Below, in pieces: positions 45,292 to 53,287 of a stretch of 64,000 nt of DNA. The notes beneath the pieces are model-generated. The model made no database searches, was not told the origin of the DNA, and saw only the letters and a list, made by a program, of their open reading frames with translations. The translations under genes were made by a program, and so were the position numbers. How positions within the stretch are numbered: position 1 is the stretch's first letter; each line of letters starts with the position of its first letter. The stretch is from Dorea formicigenerans (GTDB lineage: Bacteria > Bacillota > Clostridia > Lachnospirales > Lachnospiraceae), in contig NZ_CP102279.1 of assembly GCF_025150245.1 (NCBI RefSeq), positions 1,795,423 to 1,859,422 on the forward strand, in the 5' to 3' direction.

Positions 45292-46296
45292 TTAATTTTT
45301 CCAAGATTCTGGGATAAAAAATTCCGTAAATTTCTTCACTGCATAAGTATCCGTCATTCCTGCGATATAATCGCACACGACCCGTGACAGCTCTTCTCCC
45401 TTTTTTAACATATTCTGTGATTGCTCCGGAAGAAACTCCGGATTCTTTATATAGAATTCATATAGATTGGTAATCATATGGATTGCTTTGCCCTCTTCCT
45501 TCTTGGCAACCGGGTTACGGTAAACATTTTCAAACATAAATACACGAAGGCCCTGCATAGCCTCATGAACTTCCTCAGACATCTGAATCACCGGACGATC
45601 CACACTGTTGATAATAACATTATGTACAAGTGTGTTCAGGCGTCCTTTCACCGAAGTTCCCAAAACATCCGTATATTTCTTCGGAATATCTTCTTCTCTT
45701 AAAATACCGCCACGGATTGCATCATCAATATCATGATTAATATAGGCGATCTTATCTGACAGGCGCACGATCTGTCCTTCCAGTGTTGACGGGCGTCCGC
45801 TTGTTTTGTGATTCCTGATCCCGTCAATGACTTCCCATGTAAGATTCAGTCCCCGTCCTTCCTTTTCTATAGATTCCACCACTCGCACACTCTGCTCATT
45901 GTGTTTGAAACCTCCCGGGCAAAGTTCATTGAGCGCACGCTCCCCTGCATGCCCGAAAGGTGTATGTCCCAGATCATGCCCCAGGGCAATTGCTTCTACC
46001 AGTTCCTCATTAAGCCGGAGTGCTTTCGCAATTGTTCTTGCATTTTGTGACACCTCCAGTGTATGTGTCAGCCTTGTACGGTAATGATCTCCTTTCGGAA
46101 GAAGAAACACCTGGGTCTTCTGCTTCAGTCTGCGGAACGCCTTGCAGTGCACGATCCGGTCACGATCACGCTGAAAGACCGGACGAATATCACATTCCTC
46201 TTCCTTAATCTTCCGGCCTTTTGAATTCTTACTCAATGTCGCATAAGGACTTAAATACTCCAATTCTCTTTCTTCCATCTGCTCCCGAATCATCAT
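45292..46296 (-). CDS. dgt: Deoxyguanosinetriphosphate triphosphohydrolase-like protein
   Basis: The HD-domain enzyme cleaves dNTPs to deoxynucleoside and triphosphate. The 334-residue protein has the H...HD...D metal motif (RTRLTHTLEVSQ, ALGHDLGHTPFGHAGE, and LSDKIAYINHDIDD). GGAG lies 9 nt before the ATG at 46296; the GTG at 46317 lacks a ribosome site. It precedes dnaG, as in many Clostridia. Confidence 0.94.
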   Translation of the reverse strand: MMIREQMEERELEYLSPYATLSKNSKGRKIKEEECDIRPVFQRDRDRIVHCKAFRRLKQKTQVFLLPKGDHYRTRLTHTLEVSQNARTIAKALRLNEELVEAIALGHDLGHTPFGHAGERALNELCPGGFKHNEQSVRVVESIEKEGRGLNLTWEVIDGIRNHKTSGRPSTLEGQIVRLSDKIAYINHDIDDAIRGGILREEDIPKKYTDVLGTSVKGRLNTLVHNVIINSVDRPVIQMSEEVHEAMQGLRVFMFENVYRNPVAKKEEGKAIHMITNLYEFYIKNPEFLPEQSQNMLKKGEELSRVVCDYIAGMTDTYAVKKFTEFFIPESWKN

Positions 46297-46421
46297 AGAA
46301 TCACGCTCCATCTTCACACTTGTATAATCATACTTTCATTATACAATACAATTCCGTCTGCTGGTACTGTTTTTCACATTATATTTTCTTACAGATTCAA
46401 GAATACCTGATTGATGTATTT

Positions 46422-47753
46422 TTACATATAATGATATTTCTTTCGCTGTCTGATAAAAAATGCAGCTGTCATAAAAAGTGTACAAAGCTCTGCCACTGTA
46501 ACGGCACTCCAGATTCCGTTCACTCCAAAGAATACAGGCAGTATCAGAACTGCCGCCATCTGGAATAATAATGTTCGAAGAAATGAAATCGCAGCCGAAA
46601 TCATTCCATTGTTCAATGCTGTAAAGAATGCTGATCCATAAATATTGAATCCATTGACCAGAAAACTGATAAAATATATCCTGAATCCGTGTCTTGTCAG
46701 CTCAAATAATTCTGCGTCATATCCCACAAACAATTTTGCAAGCGGTGTTGTAATCACCTGAGAGAACATGAAAAGTCCAATCCCCCATAGTCCAATCAGC
46801 CGCAGGCTCTTTTTAAACATATTTTTCAGCTCACTGTGATTGCCGGCACCATAATGATAGCTGACGATCGGCGCACTTCCAATAGAATATCCGATAAAAA
46901 TAGCAACAAATATAAAGTTCGCATACATAATAGATCCATAAGCCGCTACTCCATTTTCACCGGCCACTTTCATAAGCTGCAGATTATAAAGAGAATTTAC
47001 CACTGAACTGGACAGATTCGTCATAAACTCGGATGCACCATTGCTGCATGTCTTTAATAAAATTCTTCTGTCAAAACTTGGTCTTCCAAGTTTCAGAAGA
47101 CTTGAATTTTTTCGTGCAAAATAAAAAATCGGGAACAATCCGCCGATAAATTCTCCGCATACTGTCGCAACTGCTGCCCCTGCAATTCCAAATCCAAGAC
47201 GTCCCACAAACAAATAATCCAGAACCATGTTGGTCACACCCGCCACAATGATAACTTTTAGCCCAAGTTTTGGTTTCTGTGCTGCTACAAAAAAGCTCTG
47301 AAACACATTCTGCAGCATAAAAGCCGGAAAAGAAATAAATGTGATGCGCCCGTACAACACGCAGTCTGAAAGCAGTTCACCAGCTGCGCCAAGCATCACT
47401 GCTACCGGACGAATCAAAATCATTCCAAGAATACTAACTGCTATGCCGCCAATGATCGTAACATAGACTAACATGGAAAAATATTCATTTGCCTTTTCTT
47501 TTTTTCCTTCTCCAAGAGTTGTTGCTACAATCGCGCTGCCTCCGGTACCGATCATAAATCCAAGAGCTGAAAGTCCCATCAGAATCGGCATAATTAAATT
47601 GATTGCTGCAAATGCAGTCTTTCCGGCAAAATTCGACACAAACAGACCGTCTACAACTCCGTAGATCGATGTAAAGATCATCATCACAATAGACGGTAAT
47701 ACAAATTTTATTAATTTTTTATAAGTAAAATGATCTGATAACTGAATCTCCAT
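46422..47753 (-). CDS. MATE-family multidrug efflux transporter
   Basis: The 443-residue protein has about twelve membrane segments and begins with the MATE pattern LIKFVLPSIVMMIFTSIYGVVDGLFVSNF, with the pseudo-symmetric repeat in the second half. It would export cationic drugs against Na+ or H+. It lies 96 nt after a MarR-family gene on the same strand; a hairpin (CAGAAGTG/CACTTCTG, 47812-47831) sits between them without a T-tract. Control by the MarR protein is likely. Confidence 0.92.
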   Translation of the reverse strand: MEIQLSDHFTYKKLIKFVLPSIVMMIFTSIYGVVDGLFVSNFAGKTAFAAINLIMPILMGLSALGFMIGTGGSAIVATTLGEGKKEKANEYFSMLVYVTIIGGIAVSILGMILIRPVAVMLGAAGELLSDCVLYGRITFISFPAFMLQNVFQSFFVAAQKPKLGLKVIIVAGVTNMVLDYLFVGRLGFGIAGAAVATVCGEFIGGLFPIFYFARKNSSLLKLGRPSFDRRILLKTCSNGASEFMTNLSSSVVNSLYNLQLMKVAGENGVAAYGSIMYANFIFVAIFIGYSIGSAPIVSYHYGAGNHSELKNMFKKSLRLIGLWGIGLFMFSQVITTPLAKLFVGYDAELFELTRHGFRIYFISFLVNGFNIYGSAFFTALNNGMISAAISFLRTLLFQMAAVLILPVFFGVNGIWSAVTVAELCTLFMTAAFFIRQRKKYHYM

Positions 47754-47849
47754 AAAAAAAATCTACTCCTCTTTTTCAAGAATACCTCTGCAATCCTGCC
47801 GGATGCTATATCAGAAGTGCATTCACTTCTGCTTCTATAAAATCCTCAA

Positions 47850-48317
47850 CTATACTCGAGACATTTGAAGCTTATGGATATTCGCTTTTAATTCCATATT
47901 GTATTTTTCGTAAAGTTCCAGCATTTTCTTGCATTCTTCCTTACTCATACCAGAAAATGCCTGATTCTCTGCCTCTATCACTGGATAAATCTTCTCTTCC
48001 ATAAGTTTCTGTCCCTTTTCCGTCAGATGAATATGCATATCACGGCCTTTTCCTTTTTCCAGTATCAGATATCTATCCTGTTCCAGCTTACGGATCGATG
48101 AATTCACTGTCTGCTTTGGAATACAGCACATCTGACTGATATCGCGCTGCAAACATCCATCCCCCATCTCACAAATGGCGTATAGAATATCAAATCCGCT
48201 TAATGACAGTCCTACCTTTGTCGCAGCCTCACGGTATACATCATTAAACTCTTTATAAATGTGATTAAACTCTATGAGCTGACGGCTCATGTATAGTGTT
48301 TTTTGTTTCGACTCCAT
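47850..48317 (-). CDS. MarR-family transcriptional regulator
   Basis: The 155-residue protein has a winged helix-turn-helix (residues about 45-110) with CLQRDISQMCCIPKQTVNSSIRKLEQDRYLI and the wing GKGRDMHIHLTEKG, flanked by dimerisation helices. Two cysteines in the recognition region (CC) could be redox sensitive; that is only a possibility. GAGGAG precedes the ATG. Its promoter holds two copies of a 16-bp direct repeat, suggesting autoregulation together with the MATE gene. Confidence 0.92.
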   Translation of the reverse strand: MESKQKTLYMSRQLIEFNHIYKEFNDVYREAATKVGLSLSGFDILYAICEMGDGCLQRDISQMCCIPKQTVNSSIRKLEQDRYLILEKGKGRDMHIHLTEKGQKLMEEKIYPVIEAENQAFSGMSKEECKKMLELYEKYNMELKANIHKLQMSRV

Positions 48318-48332
48318 TATTTTTTCTCCTCA

Positions 48333-48383
48333 AGTCCGATTTCGTACTTATTACAGTATAGTCCGATTTCGTACTCGTGTCAA
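48333..48383 (-). promoter_or_regulatory. marR-MATE promoter with two direct-repeat operators
   Basis: Minus-strand TTGACA (48378-48383) and TATACT (48355-48360) are spaced by 17 bp, a near-consensus promoter. AGTACGAAATCGGACT occurs twice, 27 bp apart: at 48360-48375 inside the spacer and at 48333-48348 just after the start point. A bound MarR protein would block RNA polymerase. Confidence 0.75.
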
Positions 48384-48544
48384 GTGTTTTACTCGATATT
48401 GCCAATCCAAATGAAAGAAGGAAAGGACGAAGTCAAAACAATTCGCAAAAGAACAAAAAAGATGAAAAAAAGCAAAAATTGTTGTTGCTTTTTTCCTGAA
48501 AGTGTAGTAATATAATCTTCGGGCAATCGAGAAAAGCCTTTTAT

Positions 48545-48629
48545 GCGGAAGTGTCGGAACTGGCAGACGAGCAAGACTAAGGATCTTGTAAGCATTGCGC
48601 TTGTGTGGGTTCAAGTCCCATCTTCCGCA
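48545..48629 (+). tRNA. tRNA-Leu (anticodon AAG), copy 1
   Basis: The 85-nt gene folds as a class II tRNA: acceptor GCGGAAG/CTTCCGC with discriminator A, D arm TCG..CGA with GG in the loop, anticodon stem CAAGA/TCTTG with loop CTAAGGA (anticodon AAG, reading CUU, after A34 deamination more), a long variable arm with stem AAGC/GCTT, and T arm GTGGG-TTCAAGT-CCCAT. CCA is not encoded. TATAAT at 48511-48516 is the likely -10 box of the array. Confidence 0.97.
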
Positions 48630-48678
48630 TTAACTTTTCAACAACATATTGCCTGCGATCATGAAAATGATTCATAAT

Positions 48679-48763
48679 GCGGAAGTGTCGGAACTGGCAG
48701 ACGAGCAAGACTAAGGATCTTGTAAGCATTGCGCTTGTGTGGGTTCAAGTCCCATCTTCCGCA
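48679..48763 (+). tRNA. tRNA-Leu (AAG), copy 2
   Basis: Identical over all 85 nt to copy 1, which begins 134 bp upstream. The spacer (48630-48678) starts TTAACTTTTCAA and holds ATCATGAAAATGAT, as does the next spacer in similar form. Confidence 0.97.
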
Positions 48764-48816
48764 TTAACTTTTCAAATTTTATATTGTTTGTAATCATGTA
48801 AATGATTTACATAAAT

Positions 48817-48901
48817 GCGGAAGTGTCGGAACTGGCAGACGAGCAAGACTAAGGATCTTGTAAGCATTGCGCTTGTGTGGGTTCAAGTCCCATCTTCCGC
48901 A
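48817..48901 (+). tRNA. tRNA-Leu (AAG), copy 3
   Basis: Identical to copies 1 and 2, beginning 138 bp after copy 2. It is followed by a terminator at 48904-48936, so the three are likely one transcript. Confidence 0.97.
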
Positions 48902-48903
48902 TT

Positions 48904-48936
48904 AAAAAACTCAGGTAAAAGTACCTGAGTTTTTTT
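48904..48936 (+). terminator. Terminator of the tRNA-Leu array
   Basis: AAAAAACTCAGGT (48904-48916) pairs with ACCTGAGTTTTTT (48923-48935) and runs into the T-tract. Confidence 0.9.
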
Positions 48937-49004
48937 CTTAAGAATCACAGCGTTTCCTGTCTCTAGACTTCAAAATCATTGCCTTGCTTTGGTCTGCTTC
49001 TAAC

Positions 49005-49421
49005 TTATTCTATTTCGCTGATATCTTCAAGTGGTATTCTGCATCCATCTTCCAGCACAAGAATTTTTTGATATTCATCGATTTTTTTCACGATTCCTAT
49101 TTTTGTCTTATAACTGCCACCACTTTTTCTTCCATCCGGAACATAATATACAAGTTGGATTTTCTGCCCCGGCTCTGACACAATTTTTTGAAGCTTCACA
49201 TTCAATTGTTCTTTCATCTCTTCATCCAATTCCATACGTATATCTGTAACTCTTGCCGCCTCCTCGATTGCTGCCTGGTGTCCGGTCAGTGCTGCAAATG
49301 GTGCAAACTGTGCTGCCCGGTCTTCCACCGGCATAGGTTTATGCCTTTTCGAAACAGGATGTGGCAGATTGATAATATCTTCATAATTTAAATTTGTATT
49401 GTCCCTATCATATCCAGTCAT
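49005..49421 (-). CDS. YolD-like protein, partner of the Y-family polymerase
   Basis: The 138-residue protein carries the segment DRAAQFAPFAALTGHQAAI (residues 34-52) found in YolD-like proteins that accompany UmuC-type polymerases in Firmicutes, then a C-terminal beta-rich part (about 88-138). The ATG at 49421 has GAGGTGG just upstream and lies 34 nt after the polymerase stop codon; the longer reading to 49505 would overlap that gene and is rejected. A UmuD-like accessory role is a family hypothesis. Confidence 0.75.
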   Translation of the reverse strand: MTGYDRDNTNLNYEDIINLPHPVSKRHKPMPVEDRAAQFAPFAALTGHQAAIEEAARVTDIRMELDEEMKEQLNVKLQKIVSEPGQKIQLVYYVPDGRKSGGSYKTKIGIVKKIDEYQKILVLEDGCRIPLEDISEIE

Positions 49422-49455
49422 TTTCCACCTCAATTTATTCGCCATTACTACGTTT

Positions 49456-50982
49456 CTATGCTTTGTGCCCGCCAATCTGACTATTCCTCTCAACAGCCGT
49501 GGCACCTTCTTCCAGATTCATACCTTTGAGGAGAGCATTTTTCCCAAATTTCTTTTTGATATCCAGTGCTGCATGCTGCAATTTCTTTTCCCGTTCCAGC
49601 TTCTCTTTGCGTTTCTGCTGTTCCTCTTCCAGGTGACTATAATCGGTAAATAAATCTAACTGTTCAAAAGAAGCCTTCTCTTCCGCCAGCGATTCATCGA
49701 CAACATGATTTGCCGTAATATATACACGGCGTACGAAAAGGTCAGGATTCACGATTTTGTCATACAATTCCAGAATCATCTCGATCATCTCTATTGAAGA
49801 GGAAGTTCGGTTTTTCAGATTTGCTGTTCCATGTGCATGCTTGGGTACTTTTCTTCCATAGCGGTCCACCGTAATTTCCCCTTGATACTGTTTCTTTTTG
49901 TTTCCACTTTCCAGATTACCAATATCATAACCAACCGTCAGAACAAGCTGATCTGTCACAAGATGCTTATCCACCAGATCAAGTGCAAGAAGGTCTGTCA
50001 TTTCCTTAATGATCAGTCTGGTCTGTTGAAAATCATATGGGCAATGCAGTACCTGTCCGGAACCAATGCTGTTACTCTCTGGTTTATAGGCTTTGACCTG
50101 AGCAATCGTACAAGGTTCCCACCCCCATGCATGATCAATGAGAAGCTCTGCATTTACCCCAAACAGCCGATACAGCAATTCTTCATTATAATAATCTGTT
50201 TCTTTTCCAATGGAACATCTCGCCACATCTCCCATGTTATAAATGCCATGAGACAAAAGTTTTTTTGCGTATCCCTGTCCGACCCTCCAAAAATCCGTAA
50301 TTGGCTGATGCGTCCAAAGCAAACGTCTGTAACTGATCTCATTGAGTTCTGCAATTCTGACCCCATTATGATCTGGTTCCACATGTTTTGCCAGAATGTC
50401 CATGGCAACTTTACAAAGATACAGGTTCGTTCCAATTCCCGCAGTCGCAGTCATTCCCATTGTATCGTAAATGTCCCGGATTATTTTTGATATCAGTTCT
50501 TTCGCCGTCATTCCATATGTGTTCAGATAATCCGTTACATCACACATAATCTCATCGATAGAATATACATGGATATCTTCCGGTGCCAGATATTTTAAAT
50601 AAATCTGATAAACCCGTGTACTATATTCCATGTAATGCGCCATTCTCGGGGTTGCTACAACATAATCTACAGCCAGATGCGAATTCTTTTCCAGTTCTTT
50701 CTTATCAAAAGAAGAACCGGAAAAACAATGTTCCGGTATCTGTCTTAATCTCTGATCATTCACTTCTTTTATACGTTGCACAACTTCAAACAATCTGGCT
50801 CTTCCAGGAATCCCATAAGTTTTGAGCGATGGTGACACTGCAAGACAAATTGTTTTCTCTGTACGGCTTGCATCTGCCACAACCAGATGCGTACCCAGCG
50901 GATCTAAGCCACGCTCTATACACTCCACAGACGCATAAAAAGATTTCAAGTCAATTGCTGCATAGATTCGGTTCTTTTCCAC
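49456..50982 (-). CDS. Y-family DNA polymerase (UmuC/DinB type)
   Basis: The 508-residue enzyme performs translesion synthesis. It has the N-terminal metal motif AAIDLKSFYASVEC (D11, E20 region), the palm motif VYSIDEIMCD with the catalytic D-E, a helix-hairpin-helix, and the little-finger domain. The C-terminal tail (about 450-508) is charged and may hold a clamp-binding site. It starts with GTG behind AAGGAGG and is followed by the YolD-like gene. No LexA box was recognised upstream. Confidence 0.92.
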   Translation of the reverse strand: MEKNRIYAAIDLKSFYASVECIERGLDPLGTHLVVADASRTEKTICLAVSPSLKTYGIPGRARLFEVVQRIKEVNDQRLRQIPEHCFSGSSFDKKELEKNSHLAVDYVVATPRMAHYMEYSTRVYQIYLKYLAPEDIHVYSIDEIMCDVTDYLNTYGMTAKELISKIIRDIYDTMGMTATAGIGTNLYLCKVAMDILAKHVEPDHNGVRIAELNEISYRRLLWTHQPITDFWRVGQGYAKKLLSHGIYNMGDVARCSIGKETDYYNEELLYRLFGVNAELLIDHAWGWEPCTIAQVKAYKPESNSIGSGQVLHCPYDFQQTRLIIKEMTDLLALDLVDKHLVTDQLVLTVGYDIGNLESGNKKKQYQGEITVDRYGRKVPKHAHGTANLKNRTSSSIEMIEMILELYDKIVNPDLFVRRVYITANHVVDESLAEEKASFEQLDLFTDYSHLEEEQQKRKEKLEREKKLQHAALDIKKKFGKNALLKGMNLEEGATAVERNSQIGGHKA

Positions 50983-51014
50983 CGGTCACACCTCCTTATC
51001 TTATACAATCCATT

Positions 51015-51557
51015 TTACTTCTTATTCTTCAATACATATTTTCTAATATAAGAACAGGTCTTCTCTTCTCCCTCTTCTGCCAGCATCTTAAGCAATTGAT
51101 GCAGAAGCTCTGCTGTCTCCGGATGAATCATCTTGCCAAGCCTTGCAGCACCTTTTTCATAGTATTCCAAAGGTGCCTGATTCGTATACTTCTCTTTCAT
51201 ATAATTCTTCGACGCTGCCACACGGTCGATAAACATTTCCACCACATATCTGACCGGCATCTTCATACCGATAATTCCTTCATTCAGATCAGTACTATAA
51301 TCCAGCCAGTATTCATAGTGATGCCTGTTGCGCCCTTTGTGGTGTAGCCATGCCGCAGAATAACCTTTCACTTCCCGTTCTGCATTGTTAGGGCTTCTTG
51401 TTCCCTGATAGAACTTGCAGCCCACTAGAAATTCAGTTGGTGAATACTTGGACAGATCATGCAGAAGGCCCTGTTTATATAATCCAACTTTAAAACAACC
51501 TTGGCAGACAAGCCATTTATGGTGATTGATCGTCTTCAAATGTTGCAGTGCCTTCAT
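51015..51557 (-). CDS. DUF5662 family protein
   Basis: The 180-residue protein has many His residues in an HD-like arrangement: NHHKW (11-15), LLHDLSKYS with H33-D34, WLHHKGRNRHHYEYW and later YVVEMFIDRVAASKNY. This resembles the DUF5662 family; the activity is unknown, and a metal-dependent hydrolase is only a guess. Its ATG overlaps the TGA of the GH13-like gene (ATGA), so the two are coupled. AAAGGAG precedes the start. Confidence 0.7.
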   Translation of the reverse strand: MKALQHLKTINHHKWLVCQGCFKVGLYKQGLLHDLSKYSPTEFLVGCKFYQGTRSPNNAEREVKGYSAAWLHHKGRNRHHYEYWLDYSTDLNEGIIGMKMPVRYVVEMFIDRVAASKNYMKEKYTNQAPLEYYEKGAARLGKMIHPETAELLHQLLKMLAEEGEEKTCSYIRKYVLKNKK

Positions 51558-53269
51558 ACAGTTTCTCCTTTCCCAGATACAAGAACAACTATCTCTCGCT
51601 CATCCAATTCTATATTTCTCTGATTTTCCAACACAACCAGATCTTTTAAAATGCCTTCTTTCGTTGATGCTGCTCTGTACCATTTACGGCCTTTCTTTAA
51701 TGCCGGCAACGCAAATTCGTGTTCCAGCCAGTGCATATTATAAGCCACAAAGCAATCTGCTTCTTCCTTATCCTGACTACTGTAATATATGCCGATCTGT
51801 CTGCTCGCCACTTCAGTTGACGCTCTCCATGCCATCTCTCCGTGATAGGATACGTCCGGAATTCCACAACCGCTTTGGTCTATTCCAAGCAGCTCTTTCT
51901 CCTGATGAAACAGCCTATATTTCTTCCGAAATTTGATCAACTGCTTCACAAACTGATACATCTCCTGTTCTTTTAACAGATTTCTCCAGTTTAACCAGCC
52001 AATCGGATTATCCTGGCAATAAACATTATTATTACCTTTCTGGGAATTTGCAAATTCATCCCCGGCAAGAATACACGGAACTCCCTGGGAAAGCAATAGC
52101 AAAAACAATGCATTTCTCATCTGGTTCTTCCGAAGCTCCAACACAGCTTTCTTTCTGGTCAGCCCTTCTGCGCCACAGTTCCAGCTATAATTATAATCCG
52201 GTCCATCCTGATTGTTTTCTCCATTCGCCTCATTATGCTTGCCATCATAGGACACAAGATCTTTCAATGTAAATCCAGTGTGAGTTGTAATACAATTATA
52301 AATACCTTCCAGATCCCATCGTTTTCTTGTCTGATACATCACATCCGTTACAACCCCTTCGTCACCTTTTAAGAAACGACGCATCACATTCTGATATTCT
52401 TCTGCGTGTTTTAAAATCCGGACTCCCGTAAGAATTGGATCTTTTAAAATGATATCCATCGGCACATTGTATGGATTCAGTATAAATCCATCCACATGAT
52501 ATTCCATCACATAATTTCTCAGACAGTCTGTCACCATCAGCCCGGAAATACCTTCTGCAAATGGCATCTCAAGCACAACTTCAATACCAGCCTTATGACA
52601 ATACTTCACAAGATCTTTTAATCCTTTTACTCCATCACCGTCCTTGGCATAAGCACTTTTCGGTGCGAAATAATATCCCGGACCATAGCCCCAGTAATTT
52701 ACCCGCATTCCTGCTTCTTCAAACTCATAGACAGGCATGCACTGGATCTGGTTAATTCCCAGATCTTTTAGATAAGGAATTTTCTCAATTACCCCTTGAA
52801 ATGTTCCTTTGTTCTTCACTTTTGAATGAGTATCTTTTGTAAATCCACGGACATGTATTGCATAGGCAATCAGTTCTTCTTCCTTTATCCGTGGCGACTG
52901 ATCTGCCTCCCAGTCGTAATGATCTTCATAAAATATACCGCGCACATTTTCTTTACTTTTTTCCGATATTTCTATGTTTTTAAACCATACTTCCTTTCCG
53001 GAAAGCGCCTTTGCATAAGAGTCCGTCACACGCTCGCCATCTATGTCATAATTATACTCATATGCCTCTTCCTTAAGTCCGTCAACCGCCATATAACACA
53101 CCGAACCAATCCGGTCAGAAAAAACATAAGAAGCCAGCAAGCTGGCTTCTCCTTTCCGATAGAGCAGAAGCTTACATGTTTTCCCTTCCGGGACCTCCAT
53201 GGCAAAATTCGCCCTTCCATTTTTATATGTCACACCCAAAGGCAATGGGCTGCCCGAAACTTTCTTCAT
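51554..53269 (-). CDS. GH13 glycogen-debranching-like protein without catalytic residues (pseudoenzyme)
   Basis: The 571-residue protein follows the isoamylase/GlgX layout: an N-terminal CBM48-like domain (1-110), a barrel with GYGPGYYFAPKSAYA, KHNEANGENNQDG and SWNCG, and a C-terminal beta domain. The active-site motifs are changed: VDGFRFD reads VDGFILN (259-265, nucleophile Asp to Asn, Arg to Ile), the HD of region IV reads HT (330-331), region I reads VVLEMPFAEG, and the stretch with the acid/base Glu (AEPWD..) is missing between residues 288 and 291. It is therefore very unlikely to be a glycosidase. It follows a sugar-type binding lipoprotein by 18 nt and overlaps the DUF5662 gene. Confidence 0.88.
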   Translation of the reverse strand: MKKVSGSPLPLGVTYKNGRANFAMEVPEGKTCKLLLYRKGEASLLASYVFSDRIGSVCYMAVDGLKEEAYEYNYDIDGERVTDSYAKALSGKEVWFKNIEISEKSKENVRGIFYEDHYDWEADQSPRIKEEELIAYAIHVRGFTKDTHSKVKNKGTFQGVIEKIPYLKDLGINQIQCMPVYEFEEAGMRVNYWGYGPGYYFAPKSAYAKDGDGVKGLKDLVKYCHKAGIEVVLEMPFAEGISGLMVTDCLRNYVMEYHVDGFILNPYNVPMDIILKDPILTGVRILKHAEEYQNVMRRFLKGDEGVVTDVMYQTRKRWDLEGIYNCITTHTGFTLKDLVSYDGKHNEANGENNQDGPDYNYSWNCGAEGLTRKKAVLELRKNQMRNALFLLLLSQGVPCILAGDEFANSQKGNNNVYCQDNPIGWLNWRNLLKEQEMYQFVKQLIKFRKKYRLFHQEKELLGIDQSGCGIPDVSYHGEMAWRASTEVASRQIGIYYSSQDKEEADCFVAYNMHWLEHEFALPALKKGRKWYRAASTKEGILKDLVVLENQRNIELDEREIVVLVSGKGETV

Positions 53270-53287
53270 GCTCTGTCCTTTCCGCTG

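Noticed and set aside
47812-47831. Hairpin CAGAAGTG/CACTTCTG between marR and the MATE gene, considered as a terminator
   Set aside because: No T-tract follows on the minus strand, so it is not called a terminator; it may only be a processing site.
48545-48901. Regular repeats that could suggest a CRISPR array
   Set aside because: The 85-nt repeat units fold perfectly as tRNA-Leu and the spacers resemble each other, unlike CRISPR spacers.
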